Source: Deltaproteobacteria bacterium (GTDB lineage: Bacteria > Desulfobacterota > Binatia > UTPRO1). From it: a DNA stretch of 33,835 bases. How positions within the stretch are numbered: the stretch's first letter is position 1; every line of letters begins with the position of its first letter. The translations under genes and the position numbers were made by a program. The DNA lies in contig JAJCZP010000140.1 of NCBI GenBank assembly GCA_029262315.1, positions 1 through 33,835 of the forward strand, in the 5' to 3' direction. Of the stretch, positions 15,904 through 24,459 are shown piece by piece. Below the pieces are notes generated by a model. That model made no database searches. It saw nothing but the letters and a program-made list of their open reading frames with translations, and had not been told where the DNA came from.

Positions 15904-17082
15904 TCAGAACACGCCTTGCGGTTCCAACCCGAGCAAAGTCTGTCCGCACGGCTCGAGCGCGCGCTGGTGGACGGCGGCGTGCGCCGTGGCGGCATGGACG
16001 TCGCGGAACCGGCGCTCGAAAGGGTTCTTCTCGAAGATCGCGGAGGATCCGGCGAGATTGTAGACCGTATCGACCGCAAGCGCGGCCGCGGTCCCGGCGT
16101 TCACACAGCCGAGACGCACTTGCGCACGTTGTGCCATGGACACGGCACGCCCTGCACGTACCGTCTCCCAGACGTCCTCCATGGCGGTGAAGAGCAGTAG
16201 CTCCGCCGAGCGCGCCGCGATCTCCGCGCGTGCCAGCTCCACCTGTACGACAGGGGAGTCGCTGATCGGAACGGGCTTCGGCGGCGTGGTCTTGTTGCGT
16301 GCGAAGTCCTTGAACGCTTCGACGGCGCCGCGCGCGATGCCCACCGGGACCGCTGCGACGGATCCCATGAGCATGAGGACGGCAGGAAACCGGTACAGAG
16401 GCTCCGGACGGGTCGGCTCGTCGAGGAGGAGATCGACGGTGTATTCGGTCGGAACGTCCACGTCGTCGATCGAGTAGTCGTTGCTGCCAGTGCCACGGAG
16501 ACCGCTTACATGCCAGGTGTCGTGGATCCGCACTCGGTCAGCGGGCACGAATACGAGGCGGAGGTCGGGGACCTCCTGGAGGCCCGGACGGCGGTTCGTC
16601 CCCGGTCGAAAATCGCCGTTCTCGAGGACGATGCACTGCGCGACGAACCACGTCGCATGTTTGCTCGCGCTCGCGAACGACCAGCGGCCGGTCGCGCGGT
16701 ACCCCCCGCGAATGACATCGGCGCGACCACCCGGTTGCAGCTGACCCGCGACCGCGGCGCGTGGGGTCGAGTAGATTTCCTGCGCCGCGCTTTGCGGAAG
16801 TCGGCCGGCGAAGAAACTGTGCGCACTGGCGACCATCGCGTTCCACGCAACCGAACCATCGAGTTCCGCGACAGCCCCGACTGCCCGCAGCCCGGCGACG
16901 GGATCGAGTTCGAGCCCGCCGTACTCACGCGGCGCGAACGTCGCGAAGAGTCCGGCATCCGCAAGTGCGGTGCCGAGGGCCTGCGGAAGCTCCCGCTCCC
17001 GATCGATTCTGGCGCGCGCCTCCTCGACGAGCGGCGCGAGCGTGGCCACTGTCGACGCAATCGTTGCTTTCTCGTGGATCAT
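15904..17082 (-). CDS. Acyl-CoA dehydrogenase-fold flavin monooxygenase
   Basis: The start is placed at ATG 17082, which has GGAGG 5 nt upstream (392 aa). The ATG at 17094 has no such site. The sequence follows the acyl-CoA dehydrogenase type 2 family, which includes the flavin-dependent hydroxylases HsaA, HpaB-like and DszC-like enzymes: LADAGLFATFAPREYGGLEL, VAELDGSVAWNAMVASAHS, GYRATGRWSFASASKHATW, VSGLRGTGSNDYSIDDVDVP, and a C-terminal helical domain with NLAGSSAIFEKNPFERRFRD. These use reduced flavin and O2 to hydroxylate aromatic or heterocyclic substrates. The split-barrel flavoprotein gene 14 bp upstream could supply reduced flavin. A second protein of the same family is encoded at 31313-32452. 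Confidence 0.85.
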   Translation of the reverse strand: MIHEKATIASTVATLAPLVEEARARIDRERELPQALGTALADAGLFATFAPREYGGLELDPVAGLRAVGAVAELDGSVAWNAMVASAHSFFAGRLPQSAAQEIYSTPRAAVAGQLQPGGRADVIRGGYRATGRWSFASASKHATWFVAQCIVLENGDFRPGTNRRPGLQEVPDLRLVFVPADRVRIHDTWHVSGLRGTGSNDYSIDDVDVPTEYTVDLLLDEPTRPEPLYRFPAVLMLMGSVAAVPVGIARGAVEAFKDFARNKTTPPKPVPISDSPVVQVELARAEIAARSAELLLFTAMEDVWETVRAGRAVSMAQRAQVRLGCVNAGTAAALAVDTVYNLAGSSAIFEKNPFERRFRDVHAATAHAAVHQRALEPCGQTLLGLEPQGVF

Positions 17083-17096
17083 CGCAGCCTCCATGG

Positions 17097-17639
17097 TCAG
17101 GCCGACTCGTTCAGCTCGACAGTGCCGCCGGCGTGCAGGGGATCGCCGATGAGCTTCGGGATCGACATTCCCAATCCGTAGGTGATGAGCCTCGGGCCGA
17201 AGCCGATGCGGAGGAAGCACCCGTCGGGCAGCTCGAGCTCGCCGTGCCCGGTGATCGACTTGAGTCGTCCGGCGGCGACCAAGGTCGCAATCTCGGGGTC
17301 ATCGAGGGCGAGTACCGTGGCCTTCCCCTGGAACTGCACGGTGGCGGGAGGGCCAACCGGAAGGCGGCGGATCGGGATACACACCGCGACGTGCGGGTTG
17401 GCGGCGACGTTCCGTGCCTTGCGGCTCGTGCGGAGCGTGCTCACATACAAGGTGCGGTCGACGAGCTCGAACAACACCCCGGCCACGTGCGGTCGCCCGA
17501 CGGGCGACGTGGTGGCAAGAGTGGCGAAGGAACGCTTGCGGAGAGCTTCCTGCACGCGCGCCGGTGGTGGGCGGTAGCCCAGATCGTCCTCACTGCGGGA
17601 CGTGTCGGCGAATGACTGTCCATGGCTATGTGTCTGCAT
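17097..17639 (-). CDS. Pyridoxamine 5'-phosphate oxidase-like split-barrel flavoprotein
   Basis: A 180-residue protein from ATG 17639. A TTG at 17648 is also possible. The split-barrel FMN/F420-binding pattern is visible: ALRKRSFATLATTSPVGRPHVAGV near the N-terminus, then LYVSTLRTSRKARNVAANPHVAVCIPI, and VQFQGKATVLALDDPE. This family includes flavin reductases and F420- or FMN-dependent oxidoreductases. The 14-bp gap to the downstream acyl-CoA-dehydrogenase-like monooxygenase gene suggests one transcript, with this protein as a possible flavin partner. The AraC gene is divergent, with only 35 bp between the two start codons. Confidence 0.75.
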   Translation of the reverse strand: MQTHSHGQSFADTSRSEDDLGYRPPPARVQEALRKRSFATLATTSPVGRPHVAGVLFELVDRTLYVSTLRTSRKARNVAANPHVAVCIPIRRLPVGPPATVQFQGKATVLALDDPEIATLVAAGRLKSITGHGELELPDGCFLRIGFGPRLITYGLGMSIPKLIGDPLHAGGTVELNESA

Positions 17640-17674
17640 GTCAGGCAAGCTACCGCCTGTCCCCGAGCGTCTCC

Positions 17675-18688
17675 ATGGCTGATAAGCTCGATTTCATACG
17701 CGAGCGTCTAGAACTTCGCGGCATGGACGTGCTGACGAGCTTGCTGGACGGACCGCGTGCCCGTGGCGCCTACCTCATGCGGTCGATCCTATCGCCGCCG
17801 TGGTCCCTCCGTCTCAAAGACCAAGCGCCGCTGGCGCTCATGACGATGCTTCGCGGCACGTGCTGGATCATGCACGGCGGCGCTCAACCGAGGGCCATCG
17901 GTCCGGGCGACGTGGCCATCGCACGTGGCCCCGAGCCCTACACCGTGGCCGACGATCCGGCGACGCCACCGCAAGTCGTGATCCACCCGGATCAGAGCTG
18001 CACGACGATCGATGGCGAAAGCGTCGACCAAACGATGGCGCTCGGCGTCCGCACCTGGGGCAACGATCCCGATGGCTCCGCGATGATCCTCAGTGGCACC
18101 TACCTGATGGACAGCGAGGTGAGTCAGCGGCTGCTCGGGGCGTTGCCTGCTCTGCTCGTTGTGCCCGCGGGCAAGTGGACGTCTCCGGTCGTTGAACTCC
18201 TCGCCGGCGAAATGGGGAAGGAACAACCGGGACAGGAGGCTATCCTCGACCGGCTCCTCGATCTACTCCTCATCTCCGCGCTGCGTGCATGGTTCTCGCG
18301 CCCCGAAGCCGAGGCGCCCGGTTGGTATCTCGCCCACGGTGATCCGCTCGTGGGTCCCGCGTTGAGTCTGATCTACAAAGACCCCGCGCATGCGTGGACC
18401 GTCGCCGAGCTCGCACGCCAGGTCGGCACTTCACGCGCTGTCCTCGCGCGCCGATTCACCGATCTGGTCGGCGAACCCCCGATGAGCTTCCTCACTGGAT
18501 GGCGTCTCGCGCTCGCCGCCGACCTCCTTCGCAAACCGAACGTCACGATCGCCGACGTCGCATACGAAGTCGGGTACGCGAGCCCGTACGCGCTCAGCAC
18601 CGCGTTCAAGCGGGCGCACGGAATCAGCCCGAAGGACTATCGCGCGCGTCGGGGGGATCCCTTGAAGCCAAGGGCACCCGTACGGTAG
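17675..18688 (+). CDS. AraC-family regulator with N-terminal cupin
   Basis: A 337-residue protein. The N-terminal half (about 10-190) is a cupin_6-type sensing domain (DVLTSLLDGPRARGAYLMRS, GTCWIMHGG, IGPGDVAIARGPEPYTVAD). The C-terminal AraC domain (about 230-330) has both helix-turn-helix units: WTVAELARQVGTSRAVLARR and TIADVAYEVGYASPYALSTA, followed by FKRAHGISPKDYR. It is divergent from the split-barrel/monooxygenase operon, with start codons 35 bp apart, and probably activates it. The open frame reaches back to 17414, but that part overlaps the divergent gene and is not protein-like. Confidence 0.9.
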   Translation: MADKLDFIRERLELRGMDVLTSLLDGPRARGAYLMRSILSPPWSLRLKDQAPLALMTMLRGTCWIMHGGAQPRAIGPGDVAIARGPEPYTVADDPATPPQVVIHPDQSCTTIDGESVDQTMALGVRTWGNDPDGSAMILSGTYLMDSEVSQRLLGALPALLVVPAGKWTSPVVELLAGEMGKEQPGQEAILDRLLDLLLISALRAWFSRPEAEAPGWYLAHGDPLVGPALSLIYKDPAHAWTVAELARQVGTSRAVLARRFTDLVGEPPMSFLTGWRLALAADLLRKPNVTIADVAYEVGYASPYALSTAFKRAHGISPKDYRARRGDPLKPRAPVR

Positions 18689-18700
18689 ATCGCCCTCACG

Positions 18701-19375
18701 ATGGCGCGCATCTGGCAACGCAGGGCGGTTCTCCTCGCGATCATGGCGGTCGTGACCGTGATGGCGCTCGGAGTCCGTTGGCTCGATCGCCCGCTCGACG
18801 GGGCGCTGCCCTCGCTCGACCCGCTTTCGGATGACTCACTCGATCGCGAGGCGGCTCGCGCGCTGCTTGCCAAGGTTCCTGCGCCCTCACACGAGGGAGA
18901 CCCACTGGCTGGGGTCAACCCCGGTGCGGCCTGGGCGCGGGTCGACATGGAAGCCGTGCGAAGCGCGATGCCGGACAATCTCTACTGGAAGCTCGCCGCA
19001 CCTACTCAGGACCCCGACGTGATCGAGGCGCGCGCCAAGGAGCGCGCCCGCTGGAACGAAGAGTACGGCAAGGTCCTGTCGAATACGGCAACGGTGGAAG
19101 AGGTCGACGCCTACTACGCGCACCAGCAGCTGCTCTCGAGCGACTACCTGGAGTTCGTCGTGCACGTCCTGACACACTACGGCGACGCGATTCCCAAGCG
19201 CGACGCGGGCTTGATGAAACTCGCGGGGGAGATGCATCTCGCGCGCCTCGAAGAGATCCCCCGTAAGATCACGGAGGCGCACGAGCGTCGCGAAGCACAC
19301 GAGGAAACGCGGCGGGCGTGGCGCGCCGAGCAGCGGGCGTTCGCGGACCACGCAGCGCCGGACAGTGCGCCTTGA
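18701..19375 (+). CDS. Membrane-anchored protein of unknown function
   Basis: A 224-residue protein beginning 12 nt after the AraC stop, so probably on the same transcript. An N-terminal hydrophobic helix (RAVLLAIMAVVTVMALGV, about 8-25) acts as membrane anchor or uncleaved signal. The rest is soluble, highly charged and helical. The C-terminal 60 residues are rich in Glu, Arg and Ala (EIPRKITEAHERREAHEETRR) and likely form a coiled coil. I do not recognise a family. There is no motif indicating an enzyme. Confidence 0.65.
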   Translation: MARIWQRRAVLLAIMAVVTVMALGVRWLDRPLDGALPSLDPLSDDSLDREAARALLAKVPAPSHEGDPLAGVNPGAAWARVDMEAVRSAMPDNLYWKLAAPTQDPDVIEARAKERARWNEEYGKVLSNTATVEEVDAYYAHQQLLSSDYLEFVVHVLTHYGDAIPKRDAGLMKLAGEMHLARLEEIPRKITEAHERREAHEETRRAWRAEQRAFADHAAPDSAP

Positions 19376-19439
19376 TCTTTGAAACGCGCTCGTGCTAGCG
19401 ACTCGACCTTAGCAATATCTGGGTCAACCATTCCGATAC

Positions 19440-19460
19440 CGGGCACCGAGAATGTGCCCG
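19440..19460 (+). terminator. 7-bp hairpin upstream of the esterase gene
   Basis: CGGGCAC at 19440-19446 pairs with GTGCCCG at 19454-19460 around a 7-nt loop. It lies 64 nt past the stop of the membrane-anchored protein gene and 35 nt before the next start codon, so it may be a terminator of the former or a leader element of the latter. Confidence 0.3.
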
Positions 19461-19495
19461 CTCGGACAGTCATCTGCAGAGGGAGGTTGCGAGGC

Positions 19496-20815
<1,320 letters not shown>

Positions 20816-20818
20816 GGA

Positions 20819-20862
20819 TCGGCGCCGGCGGGTCGCTCCGCACGAGCACCCGCCGGCGCCGA
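20819..20862 (+). terminator. Perfect 15-bp hairpin after the esterase gene
   Basis: The 15 bases at 20819-20833 are the exact reverse complement of 20848-20862. The 14-nt apex can form a further GCTC/GAGC stem. It starts 3 nt after the stop codon at 20815. There is no T-run. A terminator is the most likely role. Confidence 0.65.
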
Positions 20863-20903
20863 AGCCACGAGAGGTCGGCGGTCTCCTGGGGTGGGACCCG
20901 GTG

Positions 20904-21785
20904 ATGTCGAATACGGGCGCGGTGGTCTCGGGTCGCATGCGAGCGGGGCGATGGACGTCGTGGGCACGGCGGGTGCTCGGACTGTCAGCGCGCACCTGGG
21001 GCGTCGCGCTTCGACAGGTATCGTTGGGCCTGGCGCTAGTCGTCGTCGGCGCCGATGCAGCCTGTGCGGCTCCGTTGCTCGGCAACGTGCCGCCAGGATC
21101 CAACGCCGCAGAGCGCAGCGCGGCGGAATCAGGCGCCCGCAATCGGGCGATCCACATGGTCGCGGGGGAGCGCAACAGGGCTCTCGGGATCGGCGAGCCG
21201 CGCGAACCGCAACCCTTCACCCTTGAACACCGCCTCTTGGAGGCCGTGCGTCAGGGCCACCGCCCCACCATCGAGCGCGCACTGGAGCGCGGAGCGACGC
21301 TCGACGCGAAAGACGATCTCGGTCGCTCGACGGTACTGCTTGCAACGAAGGATACGAGGGATCTGGCATTCGTCGAGTGGCTCATCGCGCGCGGCGCGGC
21401 GCCGGACGAACCCGACGTCGCAGGCCGGACGGCACTCAGCTTCGCGGCCGCGGCGGGGCAACTCGATCTCGTGCGGGCGTTGCTCAAACACGGTGCCGCG
21501 CTCGATCGTGCAGACCGGGCGCGCCGAACGCCACTCTTCCATGCCGCGCTCGGGAACCACGCCGACGTCGTGGATCTCCTAGCGCGCAAAGGCGCCGACG
21601 TGAACGCGCGCGACAAGTTCAGCGATACCCCGCTGATCGTCGCGTGCGCGAAGGGACACGGCGCGACAGCGGCGCTCCTCCTCGAACGCGGCGCCGATCC
21701 CGAGGCCACCGACCAGGAGGGTCGCACCGCCGCCGAGCGGAGTGCGCCCGGAGTGGCGCCCTGCCAACGGCCAGCACCCGAGTAG
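20904..21785 (+). CDS. Exported ankyrin-repeat protein
   Basis: A 293-residue protein from ATG 20904; an adjacent GTG lies at 20901. A hydrophobic stretch (LRQVSLGLALVVVGADAACAA, about 37-57) looks like a signal peptide preceded by an unusually long basic N-region, so a start further in is possible. The C-terminal two thirds hold five ankyrin repeats (about 105-285), for example RLLEAVRQGHRPTIERALE, GRTALSFAAAAGQLDLVRAL, RRTPLFHAALGNHADVVDLL and SDTPLIVACAKGHGATAALL. Ankyrin repeats bind other proteins. The partner here is unknown. The Lnt gene begins 29 bp downstream. Confidence 0.82.
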   Translation: MSNTGAVVSGRMRAGRWTSWARRVLGLSARTWGVALRQVSLGLALVVVGADAACAAPLLGNVPPGSNAAERSAAESGARNRAIHMVAGERNRALGIGEPREPQPFTLEHRLLEAVRQGHRPTIERALERGATLDAKDDLGRSTVLLATKDTRDLAFVEWLIARGAAPDEPDVAGRTALSFAAAAGQLDLVRALLKHGAALDRADRARRTPLFHAALGNHADVVDLLARKGADVNARDKFSDTPLIVACAKGHGATAALLLERGADPEATDQEGRTAAERSAPGVAPCQRPAPE

Positions 21786-21814
21786 CACGAAGCGGATGGG
21801 CCGCCGCTGGCGGC

Positions 21815-23275
21815 ATGCTCTATTTTCTCGGCCACGTCGGGTGGGGCGTTTGGCCGTGCCTGCTTCTCAGCCTGGCGCTGCTGTGGTGGGCGCTCGATCG
21901 CGCGCCCGCACGTAGACCGGGGGCGTCGTTCCTCCTCGGACTGCTCTTCGGCGGCGTGGCGTACATCGGCGGGTTTCAGCCCCTCTGGCCTCTCGTGAAC
22001 ACCTTCCTTGATGGCCATCGTGGGCTCGGCCTCTCACTGTGGCTCGTCTACGGACTGTGGTTCGCGCTGGGCTTCGCCGTCTACGCGACCCTCGTGTCGT
22101 TGCTACGCCGACGTGGCTGGCCGATCGCCGCGGCCGGCATCGCACCGCTGGTCGCCGTCGAATGGCTGCACCCGCAAATCTTTCCGGTCTACGCGGGGAC
22201 CGCGCTCATCCGGGCGCCACTGTGGGCGAGTCAGACTGCGGATCTCGGTGGCCCGCTATTGCTGACGACGCTCGTTGCGGGCGCCAACGTTGTCGTCTTT
22301 GAGACCTGGGTCTGGTTGCAGCGCGAGCGCTCCCGTCCGATCGCACCCTGGCTCGTTGGGCTCCTCGGACTGGGAAGCGTCGTCGTCTACGGCTACGTGC
22401 GCGTGGCAACGATCGATGCGGCAGCCGCGGACGCGCCCGGACTCGAGGTCGGCATCGCGCAGGCGAATCTCGATCCGCGCGACGCGCCCAAACTCGGCGT
22501 GGAGGCCCATCAGCGTCATCTCGCAATGACCCGCGAGCTCCTCGCAGCGGGACCGCTCGACCTGATCGTATGGCCCGAGAGCGCCTACGGCCGTGGTCTC
22601 CGCCGCCCGTTGCCCGTCTCCGGACGCCCCGTCGCCGCCGAGATCGAGGTCCCGATCCTGTTCGGTGGAAACTCCGTCGTGCAGGAGGGAGGGAGGCGCG
22701 TGACCTACAACTCCGCGTTTCTGATCGATCGCGACGGTACAATCCGGAACGCCTACGACAAGAACCTGCTGATCCCGCTCGCCGAGCAGGTTCCGATCGC
22801 CGTGCTCGCACCGTACCTACCGCATGCGGGGAGTCACCGTGCCTCACGAGAGACGCCGGCGCTCAACCTCGATCCGTGGCGCATCGCGACCCCGATCTGT
22901 TACGAGGCCATTCGTCCGGTCTTCGTCCGCCGCATGGTGGCCGAGACGAGTCCGCATCTCCTAGTGACGCTTGCCAACGATGCGTACTTCGGCGACTCAC
23001 GCGCGCCCCGGATGCATCTCGCGATGACACGCCTGCGTGCCATCGAACACCGCCGCTACCTCGTACGCGCAACCAACAGTGGGGTCAGTGCCATCATCGA
23101 TTCAGCCGGCCGGGTGCGTGCCGAGACCCCGCTTTCGGCGCCGGCGACCCTCAGCGCCCGGGTTCGACTCCATGAAGGTGCGACCGTCTATGGCCGTATC
23201 GGCGAATGGCCCGGGTGGCTGTGTGCCGTGGTCGTCGCGCTAGCGCTGCTGGTGCCGTCCCGCCCGCGTCTCTAG
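21815..23275 (+). CDS. lnt: Apolipoprotein N-acyltransferase (Lnt)
   Basis: The product has 486 residues from ATG 21815. The frame is open much further upstream, but that part overlaps the ankyrin gene. An N-terminal block of hydrophobic helices (about 1-200) anchors the enzyme in the inner membrane. The periplasmic nitrilase-like domain (about 210-455) carries the catalytic triad: E255 in WPES, K316 in YDKNLLIPLAE and C362 in CYEA. TLANDAYFGDSRAP and the final transmembrane helix complete the pattern. Lnt adds the third acyl chain to the N-terminal Cys of lipoproteins. The length and the spacing of the triad are slightly shorter than in the Escherichia coli enzyme, and the first helix may be missing or begin at a non-standard start. 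Confidence 0.88.
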   Translation: MLYFLGHVGWGVWPCLLLSLALLWWALDRAPARRPGASFLLGLLFGGVAYIGGFQPLWPLVNTFLDGHRGLGLSLWLVYGLWFALGFAVYATLVSLLRRRGWPIAAAGIAPLVAVEWLHPQIFPVYAGTALIRAPLWASQTADLGGPLLLTTLVAGANVVVFETWVWLQRERSRPIAPWLVGLLGLGSVVVYGYVRVATIDAAAADAPGLEVGIAQANLDPRDAPKLGVEAHQRHLAMTRELLAAGPLDLIVWPESAYGRGLRRPLPVSGRPVAAEIEVPILFGGNSVVQEGGRRVTYNSAFLIDRDGTIRNAYDKNLLIPLAEQVPIAVLAPYLPHAGSHRASRETPALNLDPWRIATPICYEAIRPVFVRRMVAETSPHLLVTLANDAYFGDSRAPRMHLAMTRLRAIEHRRYLVRATNSGVSAIIDSAGRVRAETPLSAPATLSARVRLHEGATVYGRIGEWPGWLCAVVVALALLVPSRPRL

Positions 23276-23316
23276 CCCCCGCAGCCGGAACCAACATGGG
23301 GGATCTCCCCGCGCAA

Positions 23317-23685
23317 CTAGACGTACAGCGCTGCCAGGATCAGCATGCTGGATGCGATCAGCATGACTCCGCCGGGGTGCGGCCTCCCCACGGCCCAGAA
23401 GTTTCCGATACCCGATAGCGTGTAAATCCCGGCGTAGATCTGGAGCGTTCCGCGGTACCCACCACTCCCCGGTTCGAGGAGCAGCATGCTGACGGCCATG
23501 CCCCCCCAACACAGGGAGGGCAGATGGAACATTGCGATGGCGAGCTTCTTCGCCGTCCTGCCGGCAAACACGCCAGCCTCGGCCGTTTCCACGCGAAGCG
23601 GGCCGAGAAAGAGCCGCTCCGACAGGTAGGAGTGCGCCGCAGCGGTGAACATCGTGAGCGCGAAGGCGAGATAGAGAGCTGTCAT
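23317..23685 (-). CDS. Small four-helix membrane protein
   Basis: ATG 23685 is chosen because GAGGAG lies 6 nt upstream, giving 122 residues. The open frame runs back to 23919 across the TetR operator and start, which argues against the longer form. Four hydrophobic helices are visible: MTALYLAFALTMFTAAAHS, IAMFHLPSLCWGGMAVSML, LQIYAGIYTLSGIGNFWAV and GGVMLIASSMLILAALYV. I do not recognise a named family. It is divergent from the TetR gene, and the two palindromes lie between the starts, so it is the likely target of that regulator. Confidence 0.7.
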   Translation of the reverse strand: MTALYLAFALTMFTAAAHSYLSERLFLGPLRVETAEAGVFAGRTAKKLAIAMFHLPSLCWGGMAVSMLLLEPGSGGYRGTLQIYAGIYTLSGIGNFWAVGRPHPGGVMLIASSMLILAALYV

Positions 23686-23707
23686 GTTCTGCTCCTCGAT
23701 CGATCTG

Positions 23708-23727
23708 ACCATACGGTTACGTATGGT
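23708..23727. promoter_or_regulatory. TetR operator, perfect palindrome (site 1)
   Basis: ACCATACG at 23708-23715 and CGTATGGT at 23720-23727 are perfect inverted repeats around GTTA. The site is 22 bp upstream of the small membrane protein's start codon. The sequence has the look of a TetR-family operator. Confidence 0.7.
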
Positions 23728-23762
23728 CGCAAGGCTCCTTCTACCGGCTTCGCTTCTCTTGG

Positions 23763-23782
23763 TCAATACGCTACCGTATGGT
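23763..23782. promoter_or_regulatory. TetR operator, imperfect palindrome (site 2)
   Basis: TCAATACG at 23763-23770 and CGTATGGT at 23775-23782 repeat the pattern of site 1: the right arm is identical and the left arm matches at 6 of 8. The spacer is CTAC. The centres of the two sites are 55 bp apart. This copy lies 5 bp before the GTG start of the TetR gene, as expected for autoregulation. Confidence 0.6.
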
Positions 23783-23787
23783 CCATC

Positions 23788-24357
23788 GTGTCTCGGAAAA
23801 GTCGCCGCGATTGGCTTCGGGCCGGACTCCGCCGCTTGGCACGCGGCGGCATCGATCACGTGCGTGTCGAACCGCTCGCGAAAGAGCTCGACGTCACGAA
23901 AGGTAGCTTCTACTGGCATTTCACCGATCGCACTGCCCTCCTCGACGCCATGCTCCAGGAATGGGCCGAGGTGGCGACCGAAGCCGTCATCGGCCAGGCG
24001 GAAGAGGCCGGCGCCGAGCCGGAGGCCCGACTACGGCGCCTGACAACGATCGCCAGCGAGGGTTTCGATGCTCAGCTGGAGCTAGCACTCCGTGACTGGG
24101 GGCGACGTGATGAAGCGGTCAGCCGCACATTGGGGGAGGTCGACGATCGACGTATGAGCTATCTCCGGAAGTTGCTCCGCGAGTCAGGCTTTGCGGCGAT
24201 CGACGTAGAGGTGCGGGCGTTCCTCCTCTATTCGGCCGTGCTGGGAGACGCGCTGCGTCCACACGCCCGCGGTCGTCTCGGCCGGAAGCGATTGCTTGAC
24301 GAGGCCGTCGCGCTGCTCGTTGCTCCGACTGGGCGAACGGGGAAGCGGAAGACCTGA
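23788..24357 (+). CDS. TetR-family transcriptional regulator
   Basis: The frame is open from 23524, but the upstream part overlaps the divergent gene and both operators. The domain begins directly after GTG 23788 (translated MSRKSRRDWLRAGLRRLA), giving 189 residues. The helix-turn-helix reads LARGGIDHVRVEPLAKELDV then TKGSFYWHFTDRTALLDAML. The C-terminal domain is all helical and ends with a basic tail. Two matching palindromes upstream suggest that it represses both itself and the small membrane protein gene. The ligand is unknown. Confidence 0.88.
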   Translation: MSRKSRRDWLRAGLRRLARGGIDHVRVEPLAKELDVTKGSFYWHFTDRTALLDAMLQEWAEVATEAVIGQAEEAGAEPEARLRRLTTIASEGFDAQLELALRDWGRRDEAVSRTLGEVDDRRMSYLRKLLRESGFAAIDVEVRAFLLYSAVLGDALRPHARGRLGRKRLLDEAVALLVAPTGRTGKRKT

Positions 24358-24459
24358 GATCCACTCGAGCCAACTCGCGGCACAGGCGCGAGGCGTCTCT
24401 CGATCTACAGGATGAGATCCGGGGCTGCGCGCACGCAGACCAGGCGGGGAGGACCGATC

